Of a stretch of 64,000 nucleotides of DNA, positions 44,626-53,194 are shown in pieces. The stretch is from PHAA01 sp022706565. GTDB taxonomy: Bacteria > Bacillota > Syntrophomonadia > Syntrophomonadales > Syntrophomonadaceae. The notes under the pieces are model-generated. The model ran no database searches, had not been told where the DNA came from, and saw only the letters and a list, made by a program, of their open reading frames with translations. The stretch spans positions 124,001 through 188,000 of the forward strand of contig JAXGLD010000002.1 of the NCBI GenBank assembly GCA_040769385.1. The letters are read 5' to 3'. Positions within the stretch are counted from its first letter, which is position 1; the number at the start of each line of letters is the position of its first letter. The translations under genes and the position numbers were made by a program.

Positions 44626-44895
44626 TTATATGGAATTGTTTTTCAGGCGCATATGGGTATTGTCCAATTCAACCACGATTACTTCACGGCCAATTTTTTT
44701 GACGGCTTCCCAGGGAATGACCAGCTTTTGCCGATCCGTCCAGAAGTTCAGCACATTGCCCCGGTTGGGCAATATGATGGATACGATCTGACCGGTTTCC
44801 TGGTCCAGGAGCATATCTGATTCTCCCACTGTGCCCATCCTCATGCCGTCGTAAATATTGACCATCTCTTTCCCTACTAAATCGTTCAGCCGCAT
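44626..44895 (-). CDS. ymxH: YlmC/YmxH family PRC-barrel protein
   Basis: 89 residues, one PRC-barrel domain: MRLNDLVGKEMVNIYDGMRM, then GTVGESDMLLDQETGQI and an end with IPWEAVKKIGREVIVVEL. YlmC/YmxH proteins are sporulation-linked in Bacillota and of unclear biochemical role. In Bacillus subtilis ymxH lies beside ymxG, and the same neighbourhood is kept here with dut in between. Confidence 0.9.
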   Translation of the reverse strand: MRLNDLVGKEMVNIYDGMRMGTVGESDMLLDQETGQIVSIILPNRGNVLNFWTDRQKLVIPWEAVKKIGREVIVVELDNTHMRLKNNSI

Positions 44896-44907
44896 CTACC
44901 CTACCCC

Positions 44908-45345
44908 CTATATACCGGTGTGTCCAAACCCCCCTGATCCGCGTTCGGTGCCGTCGAGCGATTCCACCTCGATCAACTCCGGTTTCATTACCCGGGCAAA
45001 GACCATCTGGGCGATCCGTTCTCCCCTGAGTAATGTATACTCTTTGTCCCCCAAATTTATAACAATAAGCTTGATTTCCCCCCGATAATCGGAGTCAATA
45101 GTCCCGGGGGTATTGAGGAGGGTAAGTCCATGATTGAGTGCCAGACCGCTGCGGGGGCGAATCTGGGCTTCACAGTCCTGGGGGAGAGCTATGGCTATCC
45201 CGGTGGGTACCAATACCCTCTGTCCCACTGCGATTACAACTGGCTCGGCATTGGCGGCGTAGATATCCATGCCGGCCGCTCCCGGGGTCATGAAACGGGG
45301 CAAGGGCAAGTCGAAGGAATGAAGGCGGCGTATAAGTACTATCAT
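44908..45345 (-). CDS. dut: dUTP diphosphatase (dUTPase)
   Basis: 145 residues from an ATG that overlaps the M16 peptidase stop (ATGA). The five dUTPase motifs are visible: PGAAGMDIYA, PRSGLALNHG, GTIDSDYRGEIKL, RIAQMVFA, and the C-terminal arm GSGGFGHTG. It hydrolyses dUTP to dUMP, keeping uracil out of DNA and supplying thymidylate synthesis. Trimeric by family. Confidence 0.96.
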   Translation of the reverse strand: MIVLIRRLHSFDLPLPRFMTPGAAGMDIYAANAEPVVIAVGQRVLVPTGIAIALPQDCEAQIRPRSGLALNHGLTLLNTPGTIDSDYRGEIKLIVINLGDKEYTLLRGERIAQMVFARVMKPELIEVESLDGTERGSGGFGHTGI

Positions 45346-46619
45346 TTCTTGACATCCCACCACCGGGCCAATTCCTGCTCCACCTCGGGCAGGACTTCTT
45401 CGCTCCCGATTGCCGCGACGGAGAAGGGCTGCCCTTCAAACAGACTTTCGGCCATACCCTTTACCATGCCTGCATCAACTGCATAAATCCGGTCAATAAC
45501 TTCCTCCGGGGTCATGATGTAATCATACATCATCACCGCTTTGCCGATACGGGTCATGCGGTTCATAACGCTTTCCAGGCCCAGGGAAAGGCTCGACTTC
45601 ATCAGCTTCTGGGTGCGGCTGACCTCCTCGTCAGTCACCCCCTGCTCCGCAAACATCCGTATTTGTTCGTGCAGGTTGTGGCAAAATTCATCGATGCGGT
45701 TAGGGTTGGTCCCGGTATATATACTGAACATGCCGGTATCCGAGTAACTGGCTGGATAGGAGTATACCGAATACGCCAGTCCCAACTCCTCCCGCAGTTT
45801 TTGGAACAGCCTGGAACTCATTCCCCCGCCCAGGATACTGTTCATGACATTCAGGGTAAAGCGGTCCTCGTCATGGTGGGACAGGCCGGGCAATCCCAGG
45901 CAAATCTGCAGCTGCTCGACATCTTTGGGCACCAATTGGATGAATGGCAGGTTTAATACAGGCGGTACTTGTATGCCAGCCGGGACAGGACCTCCATACT
46001 GCTCCAGCTTCTCCTCCAGGTAGTCCTTGACCCGGAGGGGGTCGACGTTCCCGGCAACCGAGATAATCATATTGCCGGGCACATAGTACTGTCGATAATA
46101 ATTGTACAGCTCTTTCCGGTCCATGGCTTCGATCGATTCGGTTGTGCCCAGGATGGAGTTGCCCAAATTATGGCCTTCCCAGAATTTCCGGGCAAACATA
46201 TCATGGATCAGCTCATCGGGCGAGTCTTCATACATATTTATTTCTTCAATTATGACTTGCCGTTCCACCTCGAAATCGCTGGGGCTCAATAAGGAATTGA
46301 ACACCATGTCAATTAGAATATCCACCGCGGTGTAGATATCCTCGTCCAGGGTGCGGGCATAGAAACAGGTGTACTCTTTAGATGTGTAGGCGTTCAGCTG
46401 GCCGCCCATCATCTCCATGCTTTCAGCTATATCCCGGGCAGTCCGGTCAGGGGTACCTTTAAAAAGCATATGCTCAATAAAATGACTGGCACCTGCCAGA
46501 CGGGGAGATTCGTATCGCGATCCAACCTTGATATATATTCCTACCGCTGCGGATTTGACGTAGGGTATGTCCTCCGCCACCAGCCTGGCTCCATTGCCAA
46601 GCTCCCATCTGTATATCAT
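45342..46619 (-). CDS. ymxG: M16 zinc peptidase, YmxG/MlpA type
   Basis: 425 residues. The inverted zinc motif HFIEHMLFKGT (HxxEH, ~residue 45) and the downstream Glu in the ESMEMMGGQLNAYTSKEYTC region are intact in the N-terminal domain; the inactive-like C-terminal domain contains LGGGMSSRLFQKLREELGLA. It is cytosolic. In Bacillus the homologue MlpA/YmxG lies next to pnp and ylxY, the arrangement seen here. Confidence 0.93.
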   Translation of the reverse strand: MIYRWELGNGARLVAEDIPYVKSAAVGIYIKVGSRYESPRLAGASHFIEHMLFKGTPDRTARDIAESMEMMGGQLNAYTSKEYTCFYARTLDEDIYTAVDILIDMVFNSLLSPSDFEVERQVIIEEINMYEDSPDELIHDMFARKFWEGHNLGNSILGTTESIEAMDRKELYNYYRQYYVPGNMIISVAGNVDPLRVKDYLEEKLEQYGGPVPAGIQVPPVLNLPFIQLVPKDVEQLQICLGLPGLSHHDEDRFTLNVMNSILGGGMSSRLFQKLREELGLAYSVYSYPASYSDTGMFSIYTGTNPNRIDEFCHNLHEQIRMFAEQGVTDEEVSRTQKLMKSSLSLGLESVMNRMTRIGKAVMMYDYIMTPEEVIDRIYAVDAGMVKGMAESLFEGQPFSVAAIGSEEVLPEVEQELARWWDVKK

Positions 46620-46634
46620 CTTTATCCTCCATTC

Positions 46635-47810
46635 TCAGGATCCAATTGGGTCATTCCGGCCAGCCCTGATGTTTTCAATCCACTGCTTCAAGAGTCTCTG
46701 CACCAACCAAGGTTGTTGGCCAATATGATTCTGGCTGACCAGAGCCACGCTCTGAAAATAGCGGTCATTTATATATATATCTGCTTCACCCAATACCTGA
46801 TCCCGCATTACCGGTGCATCAAGATTATAGTGTAAACGCACGATTTTTTCAATGTTATCTGTATCCTCTCCCAGCCACAACCATACATCATCGGCAGTGA
46901 CCACCTCGACCCAGGCCGGCTCACCATTGTTTACTTTCAGCGTCTTGAAGGACTCTTGGTGGTCCAGCAATTTCTGCCGGGTAGTGCTTTGATAACCGTA
47001 ATCCATTAGTTTAATACAGTCGCCCTGACGATTGTTGGAATTGAGAGCTACCGCAATCAGGCTCCGATCCCCACGGGTAGAGGAAGCCACCAGGCATTGA
47101 CCGGCGTCATTGGTGGTGCCGGTCTTGATGCCATCCGCTCCTTTGTATCCGGCCAGCAAACCAGCATTGGTATTTCTGATCGTCAATGGCTCAAGGTAAG
47201 CGGGGTGTTTAAAGGTGGTCTGCACCGTGCTCACCAGTTCCTGAATAACTGGCTTAGCTATCGCATAGCGGCCTATTTGAGCCAGGTCGTAGGCGGTACT
47301 GTAATGGTTCTTGGCCGGAAGACCGGAAGCGTTTTGAAATCTGGTGTTGGCCGCCCCAATCAGGAGGGCCTTTTTGGACATCAGATAGGCAAAAAACTTT
47401 TCATCGCCCGCCACGTGCTCAGCCAGCACCACTGCCGCGTCATTGGCGGAACGGATCAGAGCTACTTTGAGCAATTCCCCCACCGGCAATTTCTGTCCGG
47501 CCTGCAAACCGATCGTATATTCCGCGGTTCGGTCGGCATTGGCGGTGACCACGGCCACTTCGTCCAGGCTGGTGTACTCAACTGCCAGTATGGCGGTCAT
47601 CATCTTGGTAGTACTGGCCATGGGCCTTTCCACGTTAGCGTTTTTACCGTGGATATACTGGCCGCTTTCGGCATCAATTAGGCAGTAGTATTGTGAGCTC
47701 AGACGGGGGGCGGCCATGACGAGCCTGGGGTTGAGCCAACCAGCCAGTAATAGCAAGGCCACCAATGCCCAGATGTTTTTGTACCGATCAATTCGCGTCA
47801 TTGGAACCAT
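46635..47810 (-). CDS. D-alanyl-D-alanine carboxypeptidase, DacF type
   Basis: 391 residues with an N-terminal signal segment and the three active-site motifs of serine D,D-carboxypeptidases: SxxK in MASTTKMM, SxN in IRSANDAA and KTG in GIKTGTTNDAG. A C-terminal beta domain follows and a possible amphipathic anchor (QWLVQRLLKQWIENI) ends the protein. It trims the last D-Ala of peptidoglycan stem peptides. The start at 47810 overlaps the ylxY end by 23 bases; an ATG at 47801 is also possible. The DacF name fits its place in a sporulation-linked cluster. Confidence 0.9.
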   Translation of the reverse strand: MVPMTRIDRYKNIWALVALLLLAGWLNPRLVMAAPRLSSQYYCLIDAESGQYIHGKNANVERPMASTTKMMTAILAVEYTSLDEVAVVTANADRTAEYTIGLQAGQKLPVGELLKVALIRSANDAAVVLAEHVAGDEKFFAYLMSKKALLIGAANTRFQNASGLPAKNHYSTAYDLAQIGRYAIAKPVIQELVSTVQTTFKHPAYLEPLTIRNTNAGLLAGYKGADGIKTGTTNDAGQCLVASSTRGDRSLIAVALNSNNRQGDCIKLMDYGYQSTTRQKLLDHQESFKTLKVNNGEPAWVEVVTADDVWLWLGEDTDNIEKIVRLHYNLDAPVMRDQVLGEADIYINDRYFQSVALVSQNHIGQQPWLVQRLLKQWIENIRAGRNDPIGS

Positions 47811-48528
47811 CTACTTTCTCAGCGGTAATGGTGTTTATAGTCACCAACTGGTAACCCTGGGCCCGTAATTCGCTCAAAAGAGCCGGCAAGGCTTTCACCG
47901 TCGGTTCGGTGGGATGCATCAGAATGATGGCGTCATTATGAATCTTTTTTATCACCCGGTTGACAATGGTTTCGGGGGCTGGTTTCTGCCAATCGATGGT
48001 ATCGACACTCCACATAATGTACTGGTAGCCGATCTCATTGACGGCCTTGACCAGGCGGGGGTTATATTCCCCGTAGGGCGAGGCAAAAAAGGATGATCTT
48101 TGTCCGGTAATATTGTAGATAATGTCTTCGGCTTTCTTGATTTCGGTACTGATCTCCTCAGAATTCAGGGCATTAAAATGCACATGGCGGTAACCATGAT
48201 TCTGGATACTATGACCGTCCTGGGCCATTCTTTGCAGCATATCGGGGTTTTTTTCCGCCCATCGTCCGGTCACAAAAAACGTCACTTGGGCGTTGTTCTT
48301 CTTGAATTCCTCCAGCATAGCCGGCAAGAATTCTTCGCCCCAGTCTACATTGACGGAAATGGCTACCACTTTATCCCCGGTATTGCCCTGAAAGATAGGT
48401 TCAGGCCCCCCGACCGCGATGCTGCGGTCCCTGATAACGGAAAACCCTATCATCGCAACTACCAGGGCCAGAACCACGGCGATGGCCGCAGCAATCAAAA
48501 CCTTCCCTTTAAAGACCCAAAACTTCAA
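47788..48528 (-). CDS. ylxY: Polysaccharide deacetylase-like protein, YlxY type
   Basis: 246 residues with an N-terminal membrane anchor and a NodB-homology domain. Motif 1, normally TFDDG, is replaced by SVNVDWGEE; motif 2 is NHGYRHVHF with the two His ligands; later motifs are FFASPYGEYN, SVDTIDWQKP and ILMHPTE. The same NVxWGEE change marks YlxY of Bacillus, encoded next to pnp as here. Whether it deacetylates peptidoglycan is uncertain. The start overlaps the end of the VanW gene (ATGA). Confidence 0.9.
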   Translation of the reverse strand: MKFWVFKGKVLIAAAIAVVLALVVAMIGFSVIRDRSIAVGGPEPIFQGNTGDKVVAISVNVDWGEEFLPAMLEEFKKNNAQVTFFVTGRWAEKNPDMLQRMAQDGHSIQNHGYRHVHFNALNSEEISTEIKKAEDIIYNITGQRSSFFASPYGEYNPRLVKAVNEIGYQYIMWSVDTIDWQKPAPETIVNRVIKKIHNDAIILMHPTEPTVKALPALLSELRAQGYQLVTINTITAEKVDGSNDAN

Positions 48529-49328
48529 TTCTGCTCCGCCCCTCTCAATTCAATATAGAGCCGCCCGTTGTTGAGGTAGGCCCTGATGATAACCGGCGTG
48601 CTGCGATTGTTCCTGAACTTCAGGTCTACTCCGCCGTAATCAACGGTCGCGTCCCGTCCTTCGGGTACATAATGAACCGGCTTGCTGTGACCGTGACGCT
48701 CGACAACCTGAAGGTTTGCAGCCAAAGCAGCATTATACAGGGTACTGGAAACCTGGCATACTCCTCCTCCATAACCGACATCCATGCCGCCATTCAGTAT
48801 TACCGGCGCCGGCAAGTAACCTCGTTCCGGTGTGCGGGGACCGACCACCTCATTGAAAGAGAACAACTGATCTGGCCATATCAGAGTATTGTTTACGCCT
48901 CTCATTGCGGTGGCAATATTCTGGTAACGGGCCGCGCTGCCATGGAACCAGGTTGAGTAGCTGCCTATTATGGACTTCTGGGCGTCCAGGATCTCGGCAC
49001 TGGTATGTAGGGTAGGTAACGGTATTTTTACCAACTCTACGTTTTGCCCAGGCGAGCAGGCCCTGAGCTGGGCCACTGTCGCTTCAATATCTACCGTAGC
49101 CCCTGCCTCTTCACGGATGACCTGGCCCGTATCCTTATCCAGCCTCGGTTCGACCGGCAGTTTCTGATGCGGAAGGGCTATCCCCCGCACTACCTCCTCC
49201 AGTTCTTCCGGCAGCAGCCGCTCCACTTCGACGCCCTCCAGCTTAACTCCAGCTTTGACTCCGAAGGCATCGCGCTCCAGTTTATCCACCCAGCTTGATA
49301 AAACGGTCAGACTGCAGAAAAAGGCCAA
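48525..49328 (-). CDS. VanW family protein
   Basis: At least 267 residues. After a short hydrophobic N-terminus come a G5/YoaR-like region and the VanW domain: YSTWFHGSAARYQNIATAMR, WPDQLFSFNEVVGPRTPERG, GYGGGVCQVSSTLYNAAL and RHGHSKPVHYVPEGRDATVD. VanW proteins are cell-surface proteins of unclear role. The TTG at 49328 has no good ribosome site; coding-like sequence continues upstream in frame, while an ATG near 49362 with GAGGG upstream is in another frame and stops after four codons. The true start is therefore uncertain. Confidence 0.85.
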   Translation of the reverse strand: MAFFCSLTVLSSWVDKLERDAFGVKAGVKLEGVEVERLLPEELEEVVRGIALPHQKLPVEPRLDKDTGQVIREEAGATVDIEATVAQLRACSPGQNVELVKIPLPTLHTSAEILDAQKSIIGSYSTWFHGSAARYQNIATAMRGVNNTLIWPDQLFSFNEVVGPRTPERGYLPAPVILNGGMDVGYGGGVCQVSSTLYNAALAANLQVVERHGHSKPVHYVPEGRDATVDYGGVDLKFRNNRSTPVIIRAYLNNGRLYIELRGAEQN

Positions 49329-49452
49329 AAGAAAAAGGGCTCGGCTGTCTATTTTATAAACATGAAACCCTCTTGGAAAAAAATAATACCCACCGCCTCA
49401 ATTGTATTCCTTAAAATAATATTCGGCAGTGAGCACTACTATTCAGTTTTAT

Positions 49453-49488
49453 TTGCCGATCCGGTCGAAATCTGACCTTGATCGGCAA
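49453..49488 (-). terminator. Stem-loop after pnp
   Basis: TTGCCGATC and GATCGGCAA form a 9-bp stem, with an inner GGTC/GACC pairing that extends it. It lies 19 bases after the pnp stop. There is no clear T-run, so it may protect or process the mRNA end rather than stop transcription. Confidence 0.6.
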
Positions 49489-49507
49489 TAAACCTTAATG
49501 ATGTGAA

Positions 49508-51625
49508 CTAGCTCGGATTGGATCCCGATTTGGCCATCTTCAGCACCGCTTTGCGGGACAGGTTGACCCGGCCTTGGCGGTCTATCTCAGTGACCTTGAC
49601 ATCAATCTTGTCCCCTACTTTGACAACATCCTCGACTTTGGCGACCCGGGTCTCATCCAGTTGAGAGATGTGCACCAGGCCCTCCTTGCCGCTGGAACCC
49701 AAAACTCCGGGGATGATCTCCACAAAGGCGCCAAAATCCATGATCCTTTTAACCGTGCCGGTATATACCTTGCCGACTTCCACATCGGCCAGGATGGACT
49801 CTATCAGGAAACGGGCCTTATTGGCTCCTTCCTCATCGGTGGCGATGATAAAGAGGCTGCCGTCATCTTCAATGTCGATCTTGCAGCCGCTCTCGGCCAC
49901 GATTTTATGGATGGTTTTGCCCCCGGGGCCGATGATTTCCCTGATCTTCTCAGGATTGATCTGCATGCGGATCATCTGGGGAGCGTAGGGCGACAGTTCG
50001 GCGTTGGGCTTGGCGATGGTCTGGAGCATGATGTCCATGATATGCATCCGGCCCTCACGAGCCTTGGCCAGCGCGGTCTGGACTATATCCCGGTCTACGC
50101 CTTTGATCTTGATATCCATCTGCAGGGCGGTGACCCCTTTGGCGGTACCCGCCAGCTTGAAGTCCATGTCGCCCAAGGCGTCCTCAATCCCTTGAATATC
50201 ACTCAGAATAGCAAATTTGTCCTCACCTTTTACCAGTCCCATGGCAATCCCGGATACCGGAGCCTTGATGGGAACCCCAGCGTGCATCAGGGATAGGGTG
50301 CTGCCGCATACGCTGCCCATTGAGCTGGAACCATTGGATTCCAATACCTCGGACACCACTCTCATAGTGTAGGGAAACTCTTCTTTGGACGGGACAACCG
50401 CCAGCAAGGCTCTTTCTGCCAGGGCGCCGTGTCCGATATCCCGCCGGCTCGGGCCGCGCATGGGCTTGGTTTCACCAACGCTGTATGGCGGGAAGTTGTA
50501 GTGGTGGATATATTCCTTGCTTTCTTCAATCCCTAATCCATCCAGGATCTGGTTCTCCCGAAGCGGTCCTAGGGTAGTAACTGACAGCACCTGGGTTTGG
50601 CCGCGGGTAAACAAGGCTGATCCGTGCGGACGGGGCAGGAATCCCACCTCGCAGGTTACCGTCCGTATCTCGTCCAATTTCCGGCCATCAACCCGGTCCC
50701 CATCTTCAAGAATCATCTTGCGGACGATCTCCTTCAGGAGTTTGTCAACCAGGGCTGCAATCTGCTTGCCTTCTTCGGGATAGATCTGGGCGAAATGTTC
50801 AAGGATGGCATCCCGGGCCTTGTCCATTTCAGCCTCGCGGGCTTTCTTGTCCGAATTGCGGACAGCCGCTTCCAGGCTGGGAATGGAGTATTCCCTGACC
50901 GCAGCCTCCATCTCCTCATTCACAGGTATTTCCGGAACTGCTGCCTTGGGCTTGCCTAATTCGGCTACAATGGGTTCCAAGAAGGCTACAATCTTCTTGA
51001 TCTCCTCATGGCCAAAGAATATTGCCTCCAGCATCATAGCTTCTGGCACTTCATTGGCATGTCCCTCCACCATCATGATGGCATCCTTGGTCCCCGCCAC
51101 AACCAGGTGAAGATCGCTCTGATGATGCTGTTCGACGGTAGGATTGATGACCAATTGCCCGTCCACCAGACCCACGATGACTGCCGCCACCGGGCCGGCA
51201 AAAGGTATATCGGACACACCGAGGGCTACTGATGCTCCAATGATCGATGTGATGTCTGGGGAATTGTCCTTCTCCACTGACAGGACGGTGGCTACTATCT
51301 GCAGGTCGTTCTTGTAAGTCTTGGGGAAGAGTGGCCTGATAGGGCGGTCAATCTGACGCGCAGACAGAGTGGCGTTCTCAGTAGCCCGGCCTTCGCGTTT
51401 GATGAACCCTCCCGGGATCTTGCCGACTGCGTACTGTTTCTCTTCATAATCCACGGTCAAAGGAAAGAAGTCCAATCCTTCCCGAGGGGTGGCGGCAGTG
51501 GCGGTAACCAGAACGACTGTATCACCGTATCGGACCAGGGCCGCACCATTGGCTTGCTTGGCAACCTGCCCCACTTCGATTATCAGCGGGCGACCGGCTA
51601 CTTCGGTTTGGTATTTATGAACGAT
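49508..51625 (-). CDS. pnp: Polyribonucleotide nucleotidyltransferase (PNPase), apparent ATC start
   Basis: 705 residues if started at the ATC at 51623-51625, which follows AAGGAGG by 8 bases and gives x-VHKYQTEVAGRPLII, the normal N-terminus. The first standard start in frame (GTG at 51574) would remove 17 conserved residues. Two RNase PH domains (PRDIGHGALAERAL, SGSSMGSVCGSTL-like ESNGSSSMGSVCG), a KH domain (IREIIGPGGKTIHKI) and an S1 domain follow. PNPase degrades RNA from the 3' end using phosphate and works in the degradosome. It follows rpsO on the same strand. Confidence 0.95.
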   Translation of the reverse strand: MVHKYQTEVAGRPLIIEVGQVAKQANGAALVRYGDTVVLVTATAATPREGLDFFPLTVDYEEKQYAVGKIPGGFIKREGRATENATLSARQIDRPIRPLFPKTYKNDLQIVATVLSVEKDNSPDITSIIGASVALGVSDIPFAGPVAAVIVGLVDGQLVINPTVEQHHQSDLHLVVAGTKDAIMMVEGHANEVPEAMMLEAIFFGHEEIKKIVAFLEPIVAELGKPKAAVPEIPVNEEMEAAVREYSIPSLEAAVRNSDKKAREAEMDKARDAILEHFAQIYPEEGKQIAALVDKLLKEIVRKMILEDGDRVDGRKLDEIRTVTCEVGFLPRPHGSALFTRGQTQVLSVTTLGPLRENQILDGLGIEESKEYIHHYNFPPYSVGETKPMRGPSRRDIGHGALAERALLAVVPSKEEFPYTMRVVSEVLESNGSSSMGSVCGSTLSLMHAGVPIKAPVSGIAMGLVKGEDKFAILSDIQGIEDALGDMDFKLAGTAKGVTALQMDIKIKGVDRDIVQTALAKAREGRMHIMDIMLQTIAKPNAELSPYAPQMIRMQINPEKIREIIGPGGKTIHKIVAESGCKIDIEDDGSLFIIATDEEGANKARFLIESILADVEVGKVYTGTVKRIMDFGAFVEIIPGVLGSSGKEGLVHISQLDETRVAKVEDVVKVGDKIDVKVTEIDRQGRVNLSRKAVLKMAKSGSNPS

Positions 51626-51659
51626 GGTAGTTTCCTCCTTTCTTAGACTATATAAAGTT

Positions 51660-51681
51660 AAAGAGCGGCATTCCGCTCTTT
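51660..51681 (-). terminator. Hairpin overlapping the rpsO stop codon
   Basis: AAAGAGCGG and CCGCTCTTT form a perfect 9-bp stem with a 4-base loop right over the rpsO stop, 35 bases before the pnp start. It may be a terminator or an RNase III-type processing site, as known between rpsO and pnp in other bacteria, but the T-run is weak. Confidence 0.6.
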
Positions 51682-51949
51682 ACCTGCGTAGACCTAACCG
51701 GGTTACTATGTTGCGATAACGATCGAAATCAGTCTTTTTCAAATAATCAAGCAGGGAACGCCTTTGCCCGACCATTTTCAACAGTCCTCTCCTGGAGTGG
51801 TGGTCTTTTTTGTTTGCTTTTAAATGTTCATTGAGATAATTGATTCTATCGGTGAGGATAGCGATTTGAACCTCGGGTGAGCCCGTGTCGTTTTCATGCA
51901 CCTGATAGGCTTTGATAATCTCCTGTTTCTTTTCGGAAGATAGAGCCAA
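51680..51949 (-). CDS. rpsO: 30S ribosomal protein S15
   Basis: 89 residues, the normal S15 length, if started at the TTG at 51949, which has AGGAGGTG 6 bases upstream; a longer version from 51979 would start inside the leader. The S15 marks are ALSSEKKQEIIKAYQ, DTGSPEVQIAILTDRINYLN and DHHSRRGLLKMVGQRR. S15 binds 16S rRNA early in small-subunit assembly. It is followed by pnp, the widespread order. Confidence 0.96.
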   Translation of the reverse strand: MALSSEKKQEIIKAYQVHENDTGSPEVQIAILTDRINYLNEHLKANKKDHHSRRGLLKMVGQRRSLLDYLKKTDFDRYRNIVTRLGLRR

Positions 51950-52116
51950 ATTTTTCACCTCCTTACCTGTAAACGCCATGGACCAAGAATGACGTCGGTG
52001 AAATCGTCAACCCTAGCCTATGGTTGTCTGGGGAACCTAATGTTATTTAATCAGATATAGGAACCTGCCGCTCTTGTTGTTATTATTGCCAACAATTCCG
52101 GTGAATTAACAGAGTT

Positions 52117-52145
52117 ATTCTAACATAGGAGTTATAAAAAGTAAA
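52117..52145 (-). promoter_or_regulatory. Sigma-A type promoter for rpsO-pnp
   Basis: On the minus strand TTTACT (52145-52140) and TAGAAT (52122-52117) are separated by 17 bases. This is a fair sigma-A match placed about 170 bases before the rpsO start. The remainder of 51980-52116 shows nothing else firm. Confidence 0.55.
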
Positions 52146-52167
52146 CTTTGGCACCGGTATGTAGGTG

Positions 52168-53133
52168 TTATAAGGACTCTGACCCATTTAGTGAATCTCG
52201 GCTGGCCAGTTTGGTAATCTCAAGGGAACGCTCCTTGTCCCTGGCTATCTGCGCTACCAGTTCATCTATCGAAGCAAATCGCTGTTCGTCACGAATCTTG
52301 GCCCGCAGGCTGATTCGCATGTTTTTACCGTAAATATCGCCGTTGAAATCCATGATATGGGCCTCGATGGCTAAAGGATACTCAGGATGAAAAGTTGGTT
52401 TATTGCCGATGTTGACCACACACTGATGTATCTTGTTATCCACCTCAGCCAGGGCTGCATAAACCCCTTTGCCCGGGAGATGGTAAACCGGTTCGACACC
52501 TAAGTTGGCAGTGGGGAATCCAATGGTTGAGCCGCGGTGCTCGCCCTCCACCACCACTCCCTCGATTAGCGGGTAATAACCGAGCATTTGGTAAGCTTTA
52601 TGTATGTCGCCGTCTTCCATTGCTTCGCGGACCAAGCTGCTGGATATGGGTTCACCGTCATATACCACCGGGTCTATTATCTCCACTCCGAAACCCAGTT
52701 GTTTCCCGAATTGCTTTAGCATCTCCGGGGTCCCAGCGCCCCGGTGGCCGAATGTATAGTTAAAACCTACGCAAACCTCGCTCACCTGGAATCTGCCTAT
52801 CAAAATCTGCTGGACAAAATCCAGCGGCTGCCAGACTGCGATTTCACGGGTAAAAGGTGCATAAATGAGGGTATCGAGGCCTATTTTCTCCAACAATTCA
52901 GCTTTTCGCCGGGGTGTGATGAGCAAGCGGGGGGCCTTATCCGGCGCCAGCACCTGGGTGGGGTGGGGATCAAAAATAAAAGCTACAGATTCTCCTCCCC
53001 GGGCAGCCGCCTTTTCCACAGTCGTCCTAATCAGCAATTGATGTCCTTTGTGTACTCCATCAAAATTGCCAAGTGCTAAACAAACTGGCCGGGATTTACT
53101 TCGATAGTTTTCAATTCCCCAGATTACGTTCAT
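52168..53133 (-). CDS. ribF: Bifunctional riboflavin kinase/FAD synthetase
   Basis: 321 residues. The N-terminal nucleotidyltransferase domain has LGNFDGVHKGHQLLI and VCVGFNYTFGHRGAGTPEML; the C-terminal kinase domain has GEHRGSTIGFPTANLG and AHIMDFNGDIYGKNMRI. Both parts needed to make FMN and then FAD from riboflavin are present. It follows truB on the same strand with a 61-base gap. Confidence 0.95.
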   Translation of the reverse strand: MNVIWGIENYRSKSRPVCLALGNFDGVHKGHQLLIRTTVEKAAARGGESVAFIFDPHPTQVLAPDKAPRLLITPRRKAELLEKIGLDTLIYAPFTREIAVWQPLDFVQQILIGRFQVSEVCVGFNYTFGHRGAGTPEMLKQFGKQLGFGVEIIDPVVYDGEPISSSLVREAMEDGDIHKAYQMLGYYPLIEGVVVEGEHRGSTIGFPTANLGVEPVYHLPGKGVYAALAEVDNKIHQCVVNIGNKPTFHPEYPLAIEAHIMDFNGDIYGKNMRISLRAKIRDEQRFASIDELVAQIARDKERSLEITKLASRDSLNGSESL

Positions 53134-53194
53134 TCCTACATCTCCCCGATCCTGTATTTAAGTGCCAGATGGTGATGGTTCGTAAATAATAATA

